Shown here piece by piece: positions 8,138 to 16,448 of a stretch of DNA of 64,000 bases. The notes beneath the pieces are model-generated. The model saw nothing but the letters and a program-made list of their open reading frames with translations, did no database searches and was not told where the DNA came from. Each line of letters starts with the position of its first letter. The stretch's first letter is position 1. The translations under genes and the position numbers were made by a program. Origin of the DNA: Bacteroidota bacterium (GTDB taxonomy: Bacteria; Bacteroidota; Bacteroidia; Flavobacteriales; Weeksellaceae). The stretch lies in NCBI GenBank assembly GCA_023458415.1, contig JAEWZO010000023.1, positions 1 to 64,000 of the forward strand. Reading direction: 5' to 3'.

Positions 8138-8834
8138 AATTGCCTTCATCACCGATCTTCACCTCCTCGAAAAAAACGTCGAGAAAAAAGGTGTGGACAC
8201 CGTTCAGAACTGGAAAAAGGTTATGAATGATGTCAAGGCAAAAGGCATCAGCAAAGTAATTCTGGGTGGCGATTTGGGTGAAAAAGAATCTCTGGAAATT
8301 CTTTTCGACGATCTTCAGAATTTTGAATTTAAATATATTCTGGGAAATCACGACAGCATTAAAAACTACAAAAAATTCGATCCGAGAACGGAAGGAAAAG
8401 ATGAACTTTTCTACACCGCAGAAATCAATGACCGCAACTGTATTTTTCTGGATACATCATCGTACAAACTCCGCAAAGATCAGCAGGAATTTCTGGAAGA
8501 ATGGCTTGTTGGCGCAGTAAATCCGGTGATCTTCATCCATCATCCGGTGCTGAATATCGGGACTTGGATGGATAAAGAGCATCCGCTGAAGAACAGAGAA
8601 AAAGTGGAGGAAACAATCAATGCATCCGGAAAGAAAGTCACGCTCATTTGCGGACATTACCATCAGTTCCACGAGAAATCTTCGGAGTTCATCCGGCAAA
8701 TTATCGCTCCTGCGGTTTCCTACCAGATTCCTTATGGAGAAAATTATCAGAAAGATGCTTCAACATTCGGTTATTTAATTCTGGATTTCGCCGAAAATAA
8801 TGTGCACGTAGAAAAAGTAATGTTTAATAAATAA
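8130..8834 (+). CDS. Calcineurin-like metallophosphoesterase
   Basis: 234 aa with the full set of dinuclear metal motifs: FITDLHL (D-x-H, residue 6), GGDLGE (GD), LGNHD (GNHD), HHPV and CGHYHQFH (GH-x-H). It is close to the Icc/CpdA and phosphodiesterase group of cytoplasmic phosphoesterases. The substrate is not readable, but its start lies inside the purN end and purH follows, so it is part of the purine operon and could act on a nucleotide or cyclic nucleotide. That link is inference from position. Confidence 0.9.
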   Translation: MDKIAFITDLHLLEKNVEKKGVDTVQNWKKVMNDVKAKGISKVILGGDLGEKESLEILFDDLQNFEFKYILGNHDSIKNYKKFDPRTEGKDELFYTAEINDRNCIFLDTSSYKLRKDQQEFLEEWLVGAVNPVIFIHHPVLNIGTWMDKEHPLKNREKVEETINASGKKVTLICGHYHQFHEKSSEFIRQIIAPAVSYQIPYGENYQKDASTFGYLILDFAENNVHVEKVMFNK

Positions 8835-8850
8835 TCATCAAATTAATCGC

Positions 8851-8885
8851 GAGTCTTGGTTTTTGAATCTTGGCTCCTGAATCTA
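8851..8885 (+). repeat. Degenerate heptamer repeat upstream of purH
   Basis: Five 7-nt units in register: GAGTCTT, GGTTTTT, GAATCTT, GGCTCCT, GAATCTA. It ends 16 nt before the purH ATG. Confidence 0.6.
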
Positions 8886-8901
8886 ATATCACTAGTAAAA
8901 T

Positions 8902-10419
8902 ATGTCAAAGAAAAGAGCCCTGATCAGTGTTTCCGACAAAAGCGGACTGACTGATTTCGCTAAATTTTTAGAAAGCAACAATTACGAATTAATTTCAACC
9001 GGTGGAACCTTCAAACATCTTAAAGATGCCGGACTGAACCCAATCCAGATCGATGAAGTCACCAACTTCCCGGAAATGTTGGACGGTCGTGTGAAAACTC
9101 TTCACCCGAAAGTTCACGGCGGATTATTGGCGGTACGTTCCAATGAAGAACATATGAAAACCGTTCAGGAACACGGAATCGGACTGATCGATATGGTCAT
9201 CGTAAATCTTTATCCGTTTTTTGAGAATGTAAACAAAGATATTTCTCTGGCTGAAAAAGTAGAGTTCATCGACATTGGCGGGCCTTCAATGCTTCGTTCG
9301 GCGGCTAAAAATTTCGACAGTGTTGCGGTGATTACCGATGCGGAAGATTACACAAAAGTTCAGCAGGAAATGACTGACAACGGCGACACCACACTTGAAA
9401 CCAGAAAGAAACTCGCAGGAAAAGTATTCAACCTGACTTCCGCTTACGATGCGGCAATCTCCAGAATGCTTCTGGATGAAGAATATCCAACGTACCTGAG
9501 CGCTTCCTACAAAAAGGTTTCTGACCTGAGATACGGCGAAAACCCGCACCAATCGGCCGCTTATTACGCTTCCACATTCGAAAACGGCGCAATGAAAGAT
9601 TTCGAGCAGTTGGGCGGAAAAGAACTTTCCTTCAACAACCTCCGCGATATGGATTTGTGCTGGAAAGTTGTTCAGGAATTCAAAGACGAAATGGCGTGCT
9701 GCGCAGTGAAGCATTCAACACCTTGCGGCGTTGCGGTGGGAACTTCAGCTTTGGAAACCTACAAAAAAACATTTGAGTGCGATCCTGTTTCCATCTTTGG
9801 TGGAATCATCGCGATGAATTATAAAATTGATGCAGCAACTGCAGAGGAACTCAACAAAACCTTCCTCGAAATCGTAATGGCTCCGGACTTTGACGATGAC
9901 GCACTTGCCATTCTCAACCAGAAGAAGAATCTGAGAGTCATTAAAATCAAAAATCCGGTTTCCGACAAGCAGACCTGGGTGAAAATTGATGGCGGAATCC
10001 TCGTTCAGGACAACGATTCACAGTTTTCAGAAGACATCAAAGCCGTTACTGAAATCAAACCGACAGCCGATCAGGAAAAAGCGCTGCTCTTCGCACAGCG
10101 TGTTGTGAAATATGTAAAATCAAACGCCATCGTGGTTTCCAACGGAATTCAGGCGCTGGGAATTGGTGGCGGACAGGTGAACAGAATCTGGGCAACCGAA
10201 CAGGCCGTAGAACGTGCAAAACAGAAGTTCGATGGTGATCTTGTTCTGGCTTCTGACGCATTCTTCCCGTTCCGTGATGTGGTGGATTTCTGCGCAGCGC
10301 AGGGCATCAAAGCCATCATTCAGCCGGGCGGCAGTATGAAGGATCAGGATTCCATTGATGCAGCCAACGAACACGGCATTCCGATGCTACTGACAGGGAT
10401 GAGACATTTCCTGCATTGA
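8902..10419 (+). CDS. purH: Bifunctional AICAR transformylase / IMP cyclohydrolase
   Basis: 505 aa, the normal length of PurH. It performs the last two steps to IMP. The N-terminal cyclohydrolase (MGS-like) domain spans about residues 1-140, with SVSDKSGLTDFAKFL, STGGTFKHL and DGRVKTLHPKVHGG. The C-terminal transformylase domain carries the KHSTPCGVA motif (Lys-His catalytic pair) and the end motif GGSMKDQDSIDAANEHGI. It follows the metallophosphoesterase by 67 nt, most of it heptamer repeat, and precedes purD, which has its own promoter. Confidence 0.97.
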   Translation: MSKKRALISVSDKSGLTDFAKFLESNNYELISTGGTFKHLKDAGLNPIQIDEVTNFPEMLDGRVKTLHPKVHGGLLAVRSNEEHMKTVQEHGIGLIDMVIVNLYPFFENVNKDISLAEKVEFIDIGGPSMLRSAAKNFDSVAVITDAEDYTKVQQEMTDNGDTTLETRKKLAGKVFNLTSAYDAAISRMLLDEEYPTYLSASYKKVSDLRYGENPHQSAAYYASTFENGAMKDFEQLGGKELSFNNLRDMDLCWKVVQEFKDEMACCAVKHSTPCGVAVGTSALETYKKTFECDPVSIFGGIIAMNYKIDAATAEELNKTFLEIVMAPDFDDDALAILNQKKNLRVIKIKNPVSDKQTWVKIDGGILVQDNDSQFSEDIKAVTEIKPTADQEKALLFAQRVVKYVKSNAIVVSNGIQALGIGGGQVNRIWATEQAVERAKQKFDGDLVLASDAFFPFRDVVDFCAAQGIKAIIQPGGSMKDQDSIDAANEHGIPMLLTGMRHFLH

Positions 10420-10461
10420 TAAAAATCCCAGATTTTAAAGCCAAAAAAAGCAGCAATACAA

Positions 10462-10492
10462 TTTGAAATAACCTTTCTAATTAGTATTTTTG
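10462..10492 (+). promoter_or_regulatory. Consensus Bacteroidota promoter of purD
   Basis: TTTG (10462-10465), a 19-bp spacer and TATTTTTG (10485-10492) match the phylum's -33/-7 consensus exactly. Start of transcription is expected near 10498, giving a leader of about 22 nt. purD therefore has its own promoter despite lying just behind purH. Confidence 0.75.
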
Positions 10493-10519
10493 TTAACTAC
10501 ATAAAATAAGCTATTTATA

Positions 10520-11758
10520 ATGAGAATATTGATCGTTGGTAATGGAGGCAGAGAATCTGCACTTGCCATGAAGCTGAAAGACGACAGCAGAATTACTAAA
10601 ATGTATTTCGCGAAAGGCAACGCCACAACCGATGTTTTGGGGCAAAATGTAAATGAGGATACTGTTGAAGGTCTTAGAAAATTTGCTATTAAAGAAAAAA
10701 TTGATCTGACGATAGTTGGTCCGGAAGCTACGTTGGTAGAAGGAATTGTAGATGATTTCAGAATGCACGATCTGAAAATTTTCGGTCCGAGAAAAAGAGC
10801 TGCAGATTTGGAAGGGAGCAAAGCTTTCTCCAAAAAGTTTATGCAGTCTTATGGCGTGAAAACAGCTTCTGCTGAAATTTTTGATGCTTATCAGGACGCT
10901 ATAAATTATGTGAAGAAACAAAGTTTCCCACTCGTGATTAAAGCCAGTGGTTTAGCCGGTGGTAAAGGAGTTGTAATTGCGGACAGCCTTGTTGTTGCAG
11001 AAGCTACCATCCACGATTTCATGATTAAAAGAATTTATGGTGATGCCGGAATTCAAGTAATCATCGAGGAATATCTTGTTGGTTTTGAAGCTTCAATTAT
11101 TGCATTCTCCAACGGTGAAAAACTTTTCCCGTGCATCGCGGTAAAAGATTATAAGAAAGCCGGAAATGGCGACAAAGGTCCAAACACAGGCGGAATGGGA
11201 AGTGTGGCTCCAAGTCCGGAGTTCACGTCTGAGCATTTTGCAGATTTTGAGAAAACTATTATTGAACCAACAGTTAAAGGGCTTATAGACTCTAACCTTC
11301 AGTTCAAAGGATTTATTTTCTTTGGTTTGATGGTGACGAAAAAAGGAACTTATCTTCTGGAATACAACATGAGAAGTGGTGATCCTGAAACACAGTCCAT
11401 TATGGCGCTGATGGAAAATAATCTTCTGGATGTTATTTTAGCATGCATGGACGGCCGCGATGTAGAACTGAAATTCAGTGATAAAAAAGCGGTTTGTCTG
11501 GTGATGTGTTCCGGTGGTTATCCTCGCCAAATTGAAACAGGTTTCGAGATCAGAAATACCGAAAAAGTTACCGATAGCCAGGTTCTGTTTGGGGGCGCCA
11601 GGATTTTGGGCGACCGTATTGTAACTTCCGGTGGCCGCGTAATCAGCTTGGTAGCAACGGCCGACAGTTATGAGGAGGCTCGTAAAAAAGTGTATGCAGA
11701 CGCCGAAACCATTCATTTCGATTACGAATTCTACAGAGAAGATATCGGAAAATTTTAA
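10520..11758 (+). CDS. purD: Phosphoribosylamine-glycine ligase (GAR synthetase)
   Basis: 412 aa ATP-grasp enzyme joining glycine to phosphoribosylamine, the second purine step. Visible are the N-terminal ILIVGNGGRESALAMKL motif, IVGPEATLVEGIVDDF, the ATP-grasp lysine in LVIKASGLAGGKGVVIA, and the metal-binding stretch LLEYNMRSGDPETQSIM. The phosphate-binding NTGGMGSVAPSP loop is intact. Its own consensus promoter is at 10462 and a terminator at 11765, so it can be a single-gene transcript within the purine block. Confidence 0.97.
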   Translation: MRILIVGNGGRESALAMKLKDDSRITKMYFAKGNATTDVLGQNVNEDTVEGLRKFAIKEKIDLTIVGPEATLVEGIVDDFRMHDLKIFGPRKRAADLEGSKAFSKKFMQSYGVKTASAEIFDAYQDAINYVKKQSFPLVIKASGLAGGKGVVIADSLVVAEATIHDFMIKRIYGDAGIQVIIEEYLVGFEASIIAFSNGEKLFPCIAVKDYKKAGNGDKGPNTGGMGSVAPSPEFTSEHFADFEKTIIEPTVKGLIDSNLQFKGFIFFGLMVTKKGTYLLEYNMRSGDPETQSIMALMENNLLDVILACMDGRDVELKFSDKKAVCLVMCSGGYPRQIETGFEIRNTEKVTDSQVLFGGARILGDRIVTSGGRVISLVATADSYEEARKKVYADAETIHFDYEFYREDIGKF

Positions 11759-11764
11759 AAACTG

Positions 11765-11790
11765 AAGCGTGATTTTTCACGCTTTTTTTA
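11765..11790 (+). terminator. Terminator after purD
   Basis: AAGCGTGA (11765-11772) pairs with TCACGCTT (11777-11784) around TTTT, followed by T-run. Confidence 0.85.
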
Positions 11791-11947
11791 GAAGTTTTTT
11801 CCCGCTTTCCGCTGTATCTTTTTTGGTGTTGAAGATTTGTTGATAATTCTGAAATACTGAAATCACCAAAAAAGGATGCCGCTGCAATCGGGGCTAGAAG
11901 TGATTATTTATTCAATTAAAATTTCAGAAAAAAAGTAAATTCATACA

Positions 11948-13477
11948 ATGCAAAACGGAATTATTATTCTAGACTTCGGCTCACAGTACAACCAGCTTAT
12001 TGCCAGAAGAATTCGTGAGCTGGGAGTGTATTCCGAGGTGTTGCCTTATAACACACCGATTAGCGAAATTATTGCAAAAAAACCGTCGGGAATTATCCTT
12101 TCCGGTGGACCAAGTACCGTTAATGCAGAAAATGCACATTTGGTTGACGTGTCGCTTTTCGACCAAGAAATTCCGGTGTTGGGAATTTGTTACGGAATGC
12201 AGCTTATAACGCATCTTCTGGGCGGAAAAGTGAAAAAAGGACATAAAGGAGAATACGGAAAATCTACTTTCGAAATATTAAGAAGTAATCCTCTTTTTGT
12301 CGGGATTTCGCGCCGTTCTACAGTGTGGATGAGCCATTTCGACGAGGTGGAAGAAGTTCCTGAAGGCTTTGAAGTTTCCGGAAAAAGTGACGTTATCGCA
12401 GCAATGGCTAACGAGAAGAAGAATATTTTTGCGCTGCAGTTTCATCCGGAAGTAACGCACACTGAAGAAGGAGCAAAGATTATTGAAAACTTTGTCTTCA
12501 ATATCTGTAAAGCTCCAAAAAACTGGAAGCTTACGAACTATATCGAAAAAACTGTTGCCCAAATCCGCGAAAAAGTTGGCGATCAGAAAGTGATTCTCGG
12601 TCTTTCAGGCGGAGTGGATTCTTCCGTTGCGGCAGTGTTGATTCACAAAGCAATTGGTGATCAGCTGACCTGTATTTTTGTTGATACCGGACTTCTTCGC
12701 AAGGATGAAGATAAGAAAGTAATGCAGAATTACGGCGACCATTTTCATCTGAACATCAAACTTATTGATGCGTCGGAAAGATTTTTAAGTAAGCTGAAAG
12801 GCAAATCGGATCCTGAGGAAAAACGCAAAATTATCGGAAACGAGTTTGTTGCAGTTTTCGATGAAGAATCACATAAAATTGAAGGCGCTAAATTTTTAGC
12901 TCAGGGAACAATTTATCCCGACGTAATCGAAAGTCAGTCTGTAAAAGGTCCTTCCGCAGTAATAAAATCGCATCACAATGTGGGTGGGCTTCCGGAGGAA
13001 ATGGATTTTGAACTTTTGGAACCGCTACGCGAACTTTTTAAAGACGAAGTAAGAAAAGTAGGTGAGGAGTTGGGAATTCCGCATCATTTGGTGTACCGTC
13101 ATCCTTTTCCCGGACCTGGTTTGGGAATCCGGATTTTGGGTGAAGTGGATGCTGAAAAAGTAAGAATTCTACAGGAAGCAGATGATATTTTCATTAATGA
13201 ACTTTATGAAAACAAACTGTACGACAAAGTTTCTCAGGCTTTTGTTGTGTTACTTCCGGTGAAATCTGTCGGAGTAATGGGAGATGAGAGAACTTATGAA
13301 TATACTGCGGTAGTTCGTTCAGCCAACACTATCGATTTTATGACAGCAACCTTCAGTAAACTTCCGTGGGATTTTCTTGAAAATGTTTCGAACAGAATTA
13401 TCAATGAAGTTCGAGGAATCAACCGTGTGGCGTACGACATTTCCAGTAAACCACCTGCAACAATTGAGTGGGAATAA
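11948..13477 (+). CDS. guaA: GMP synthase (glutamine-hydrolysing)
   Basis: 509 aa, full length. The class I glutamine amidotransferase domain (about 1-195) shows ILDFGSQYNQLIARRIRE, the catalytic Cys in LGICYGMQLI and His/Glu in QFHPEVTHTEEG. The ATP-pyrophosphatase domain follows with the P-loop LGLSGGVDSSVAAVL. The C-terminal dimerisation domain ends with the usual SKPPATIEWE. It makes GMP from XMP in the cytoplasm and completes the purine block. A terminator follows at 13491. The 189-nt gap before it contains the purD terminator and no recognisable riboswitch. Confidence 0.98.
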   Translation: MQNGIIILDFGSQYNQLIARRIRELGVYSEVLPYNTPISEIIAKKPSGIILSGGPSTVNAENAHLVDVSLFDQEIPVLGICYGMQLITHLLGGKVKKGHKGEYGKSTFEILRSNPLFVGISRRSTVWMSHFDEVEEVPEGFEVSGKSDVIAAMANEKKNIFALQFHPEVTHTEEGAKIIENFVFNICKAPKNWKLTNYIEKTVAQIREKVGDQKVILGLSGGVDSSVAAVLIHKAIGDQLTCIFVDTGLLRKDEDKKVMQNYGDHFHLNIKLIDASERFLSKLKGKSDPEEKRKIIGNEFVAVFDEESHKIEGAKFLAQGTIYPDVIESQSVKGPSAVIKSHHNVGGLPEEMDFELLEPLRELFKDEVRKVGEELGIPHHLVYRHPFPGPGLGIRILGEVDAEKVRILQEADDIFINELYENKLYDKVSQAFVVLLPVKSVGVMGDERTYEYTAVVRSANTIDFMTATFSKLPWDFLENVSNRIINEVRGINRVAYDISSKPPATIEWE

Positions 13478-13490
13478 ATCAAATAAATTA

Positions 13491-13518
13491 AAAAGTTCGC
13501 TTTTTAGCGAACTTTTTT
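13491..13518. terminator. Terminator after guaA, shared with convergent lipoprotein gene
   Basis: AAAAGTTCGC (13491-13500) pairs with GCGAACTTTT (13507-13516) around a 6-nt loop. Its right end touches the stop codon of the convergent minus-strand gene. Confidence 0.85.
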
Positions 13519-14158
13519 ATTCAACTGACAGACCGTGCGATTTCATCCGCTCCTTAAAGTAGAAATTACTGATGCGCAGTGTATCCGGATACTGAAAAAA
13601 TTCCACTTGATTTTTCTTCAGATTGTATAAAGTATAAAAAGGAACTTTATCCGAGGAATTGCCTAACAGAACAACTTCGTCACTGTTCTTCCAGAAACCT
13701 TCTTCTATAAAATAAGATGGACCGTAGAAACCAATTTGTTCTGCACTGTTTTTCTGCAGATCAACAAGAACTATTTTCTGATCGGCTTCAAAACTGATAT
13801 TTCCTTTTTCATCAGGTTGCCACTGGTAAGAATCAAAATCAATATACTTCGTTTGGTCGCTGTTGAAAAGCAAAAACGGCTGATAAATTTTATTGAATGC
13901 AGAATCTTTTGCAGTAATATGATGAGTTGCCATTCGCTGCATTTCGGCTGTGTTTTCCGGTTCAAAACAGTCGAAGGAAAAATCGGGATTTTCTTTTTGG
14001 TAAAATTCAATCCATAGCGAAAGGTTTAGTGCAGGAATTTTTGCAGAATCTGTTTGAACGAGGCGTAAAGAATCAACATTAGAATCTGAAACCGTGCTTG
14101 GAGGATTCTTATCTGTACAAGCGGCAACTGAAAGCAAAATAAAAATGGCTTTTTTCAC
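13517..14158 (-). CDS. Uncharacterised lipoprotein
   Basis: 213 aa. The N-terminus is a lipoprotein signal: MKKAIFILLSVAAC, with Cys14 as the lipidation site, followed by a polar, Ser/Asp-rich linker. The mature part is mostly beta-strand-like, with aromatic-rich segments (SYQWQPDEKGNISF, FYGPSYFIEEGFW) and no catalytic motif I can name. It probably sits in the periplasm or at the outer membrane. It is divergent from the helicase gene and has no partner. Likely restricted to Flavobacteriia; function unknown. Confidence 0.8.
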   Translation of the reverse strand: MKKAIFILLSVAACTDKNPPSTVSDSNVDSLRLVQTDSAKIPALNLSLWIEFYQKENPDFSFDCFEPENTAEMQRMATHHITAKDSAFNKIYQPFLLFNSDQTKYIDFDSYQWQPDEKGNISFEADQKIVLVDLQKNSAEQIGFYGPSYFIEEGFWKNSDEVVLLGNSSDKVPFYTLYNLKKNQVEFFQYPDTLRISNFYFKERMKSHGLSVE

Positions 14159-14217
14159 ATGACTAATTTAGAAAAATTCTGATATTTTCCTCTTGACATA
14201 TTCAAAACATCACTGAA

Positions 14218-14247
14218 TTGAGGGCGTTTCAAAAAAAACTATCTTTG
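14218..14247 (+). promoter_or_regulatory. Consensus promoter 4 nt before the helicase start codon
   Basis: TTG (14218-14220), 19-bp spacer, TATCTTTG (14240-14247). The ATG at 14252 begins only 4 nt after the -7 element, so the message would be leaderless or nearly so. Confidence 0.7.
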
Positions 14248-14251
14248 CAGG

Positions 14252-15604
14252 ATGGAAAAACTCACCTTCGCTGATTTTGATCTTCCCGAAAAAATTCTGG
14301 ATGTTCTTGCAGATCAGGAACTTTTCGAACCAACGCCAATTCAGGAAAAAAGTTTCAAACCGATTCTTTCCGGCCGCGATATTATGGGCATTGCACAAAC
14401 CGGAACCGGCAAAACTTTGGCCTATCTTCTTCCAGTTCTCAAGCAGTGGAAATACAATAAAAACGGAAATCCAACTGTTTTGGTTCTTGTTCCGACGCGT
14501 GAACTTGTGGTTCAGGTTGCAGAAATTCTGGAGAATCTAACGCAGAATATTACGGCGCGTGTAATCGGCGTATACGGTGGTAAAAATATCAATACCCAGA
14601 AACTTCTCTTTAACGACGGTTGCGACATTCTTGTAGGAACTCCGGGTCGGGTAATGGATTTGGCGATTGATAATGCAATTTCTCTTAAGGAAGTTCAGAA
14701 GCTGATTATTGATGAATTTGATGAAATGCTGAATTTGGGTTTCCGTCCGCAACTCACGCACATTTTCGAGATGATGAAGGAGAGAAGACAAAATATTCTG
14801 TTTTCGGCAACGATGACGGAAGCTGTTGATGAAATGCTGGATGAGTATTTTGCCGGACCTGTGGAAATTTCACTCGCAAAATCGGGAACTCCGCTCGAAA
14901 AAATTGAACAGACCGGCTACAAAGTTGAAAACTTCAATACCAAGGTTAATCTTCTTGAGCATCTTCTGAAGAAAGACGACGAGATGTCGAAAGTTCTAGT
15001 GTTCTGCAACAATAAGAAACATGCAGATGTACTTTTCACCAAAATTGATGAGCTTTTTCCGGAGAATTTTGATGTCATTCACTCCAATAAATCACAAAAT
15101 TACCGTCTGAACGCGATGAAAAGATTTCAGAACGAAGAAATTCGCGGACTGATTACAACCGACGTCATGGCAAGAGGTCTTGATATTTCGGATATCACGC
15201 ATGTTGTAAATTTTGAAGTTCCTGAAGTTCCGGAGCAGTACATCCACAGAATTGGTAGAACCGGACGTGCCGATAAAGACGGAAAAGCGGTTTCATTCAT
15301 CACAAAAAAAGAAGATGAGCAGCTTCTTGAAGTGGAAATGTTGATGAATAAAGAGCTTACCATGATTGATTTTCCTTCGGAAGTGAAAATTAATCCTGTG
15401 AAAATTGCTTCTGAAAAAGAAGAAGTGAAAATGAAAAATGCCCATACCGTGAAAATTGAAGAAGGCGGTGGTGCATTTCACGAAAAGAAAGCTAAAAACA
15501 CGAAAGAAAACTGGGGTGGACCTCACAAAAGAAAACCACCTAAGAAACAGGGTGCAAACCGTGCTCAGCAGAAAGCAAAATCCAAAGCAAAAAGAAAAAA
15601 ATAA
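14252..15604 (+). CDS. DEAD-box family ATP-dependent RNA helicase
   Basis: 450 aa. Helicase motifs in order: Q motif FEPTPIQEKSF, motif I AQTGTGKT, Ia VPTREL, GG, Ib TPGR, motif II LIIDEFDEM, III FSATM, then the C-terminal domain with IV, V TTDVMARGLD and VI HRIGRTGR. Motif II reads DEFD instead of DEAD, keeping the metal-coordinating Asp-Glu and final Asp. A basic tail of about 60 residues rich in Lys follows, as in RhlE/CsdA-like proteins that act in ribosome assembly or mRNA decay. Start ATG lies only 4 nt behind a consensus promoter. Subfamily (RhlE versus CshA) is uncertain. Confidence 0.92.
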   Translation: MEKLTFADFDLPEKILDVLADQELFEPTPIQEKSFKPILSGRDIMGIAQTGTGKTLAYLLPVLKQWKYNKNGNPTVLVLVPTRELVVQVAEILENLTQNITARVIGVYGGKNINTQKLLFNDGCDILVGTPGRVMDLAIDNAISLKEVQKLIIDEFDEMLNLGFRPQLTHIFEMMKERRQNILFSATMTEAVDEMLDEYFAGPVEISLAKSGTPLEKIEQTGYKVENFNTKVNLLEHLLKKDDEMSKVLVFCNNKKHADVLFTKIDELFPENFDVIHSNKSQNYRLNAMKRFQNEEIRGLITTDVMARGLDISDITHVVNFEVPEVPEQYIHRIGRTGRADKDGKAVSFITKKEDEQLLEVEMLMNKELTMIDFPSEVKINPVKIASEKEEVKMKNAHTVKIEEGGGAFHEKKAKNTKENWGGPHKRKPPKKQGANRAQQKAKSKAKRKK

Positions 15605-15630
15605 ATCCGGAATAACTCCGGATTTTTTGT
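15603..15630. terminator. Terminator after the helicase gene
   Basis: AATCCGGA (15604-15611) pairs with TCCGGATT (15617-15624) around a 5-nt loop, followed by TTTT. Confidence 0.8.
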
Positions 15631-15639
15631 TGTCTAAGT

Positions 15640-16336
15640 TTATTCGACTAAGAATTTCTGGCTGTATTTCAGATTGACCATTGCAAAATAAGCGCCCTTC
15701 GGTAATCCCATTGTAGAAATCGAAGTTTCCTTCGTGACGTTTTCAGTTGTTTTCTTCCGAACCTCTTTACCAGACATATCAAAAATGCGCACCTCCGAAA
15801 TTTCTTCCGGAGATATGATTCTTACGTTTTTATAAACTCTGTCGAAAGCAATCTGCAGATTTTTCTTGGTAGCGTTTTCATCGGACAGAATGTGTGCTAT
15901 GTAAAATGCTTCAACCTGCTCCCAGTCCTCAATTTTTGTCACTTTTAGATGAGCTTCATACTGCCCGTTATAGGTCACTGTATAGTAGTATTCTGTTCCC
16001 ACAGGCGCGTCAATATAGAATTGAAATAATTGGGGACGAAATTTGATAAACCTCATCTGCTAAGCCCGGAATATCAACCCACATAGTTACCTCCATTTCA
16101 CCTGTTTTTACAAATTTTCTTTCCCATTGAGAGAAGCTAATTGGACCTTCAAAATGATGGAGATATTGACATTGTAACATCGTACTAAACAGTGTGATTG
16201 TGCTCTCGGTCCCATTAGGAACATCAATATTGTTAATTTTTACTATGCTCCAGGTTGGACTTGTAATACTGCTGTGAAATTGAGCGAAATAGAATAAGCT
16301 GCAATAAAAAAATGAAAACAAGAGAAGTTTTTTCAT
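15640..16336 (-). pseudogene. Frameshifted T9SS-secreted protein gene
   Basis: Two overlapping minus-strand frames form one protein. The first (16336 to 16010) starts with a Sec signal peptide (MKKLLLFSFFYCSLFYFAQ). The second (ending at 15640) carries a type A T9SS sorting domain: the VRIFDMSGKEV strand and the end motif LPKGAYFAMVNL plus a basic C-terminus. They overlap at 16010-16056. Removing one G from the GGGG run at 16032-16035 (CCCC on the coding strand) joins them smoothly, from DEVYQISS to QLFQFYIDAPVG. The joined product would be about 230 aa. It is either a broken gene, a phase-variable one, or a sequencing error. The middle part matches no family I know. Confidence 0.7.
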
Positions 16337-16436
16337 GGTATAGTTTTTATAAAATTAGAAACAAACATTAATAGTGAAATACGTATTTCGTGGTATTTTT
16401 TACTTGGTTGAAAAGTGCCTTTTCACTCATATTAAT

Positions 16437-16444
16437 TACATTTG
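16437..16444 (+). promoter_or_regulatory. -7 element 4 nt before the ppc start
   Basis: TACATTTG matches TAnnTTTG; the ATG of ppc starts at 16449. The -33 region is weak. Confidence 0.45.
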
Positions 16445-16448
16445 TTGA

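Noticed and set aside
11791..11947. Riboswitch or leader RNA before guaA
   Set aside because: No clear stem set or promoter spacing; only AT-rich spacer beyond the purD terminator.
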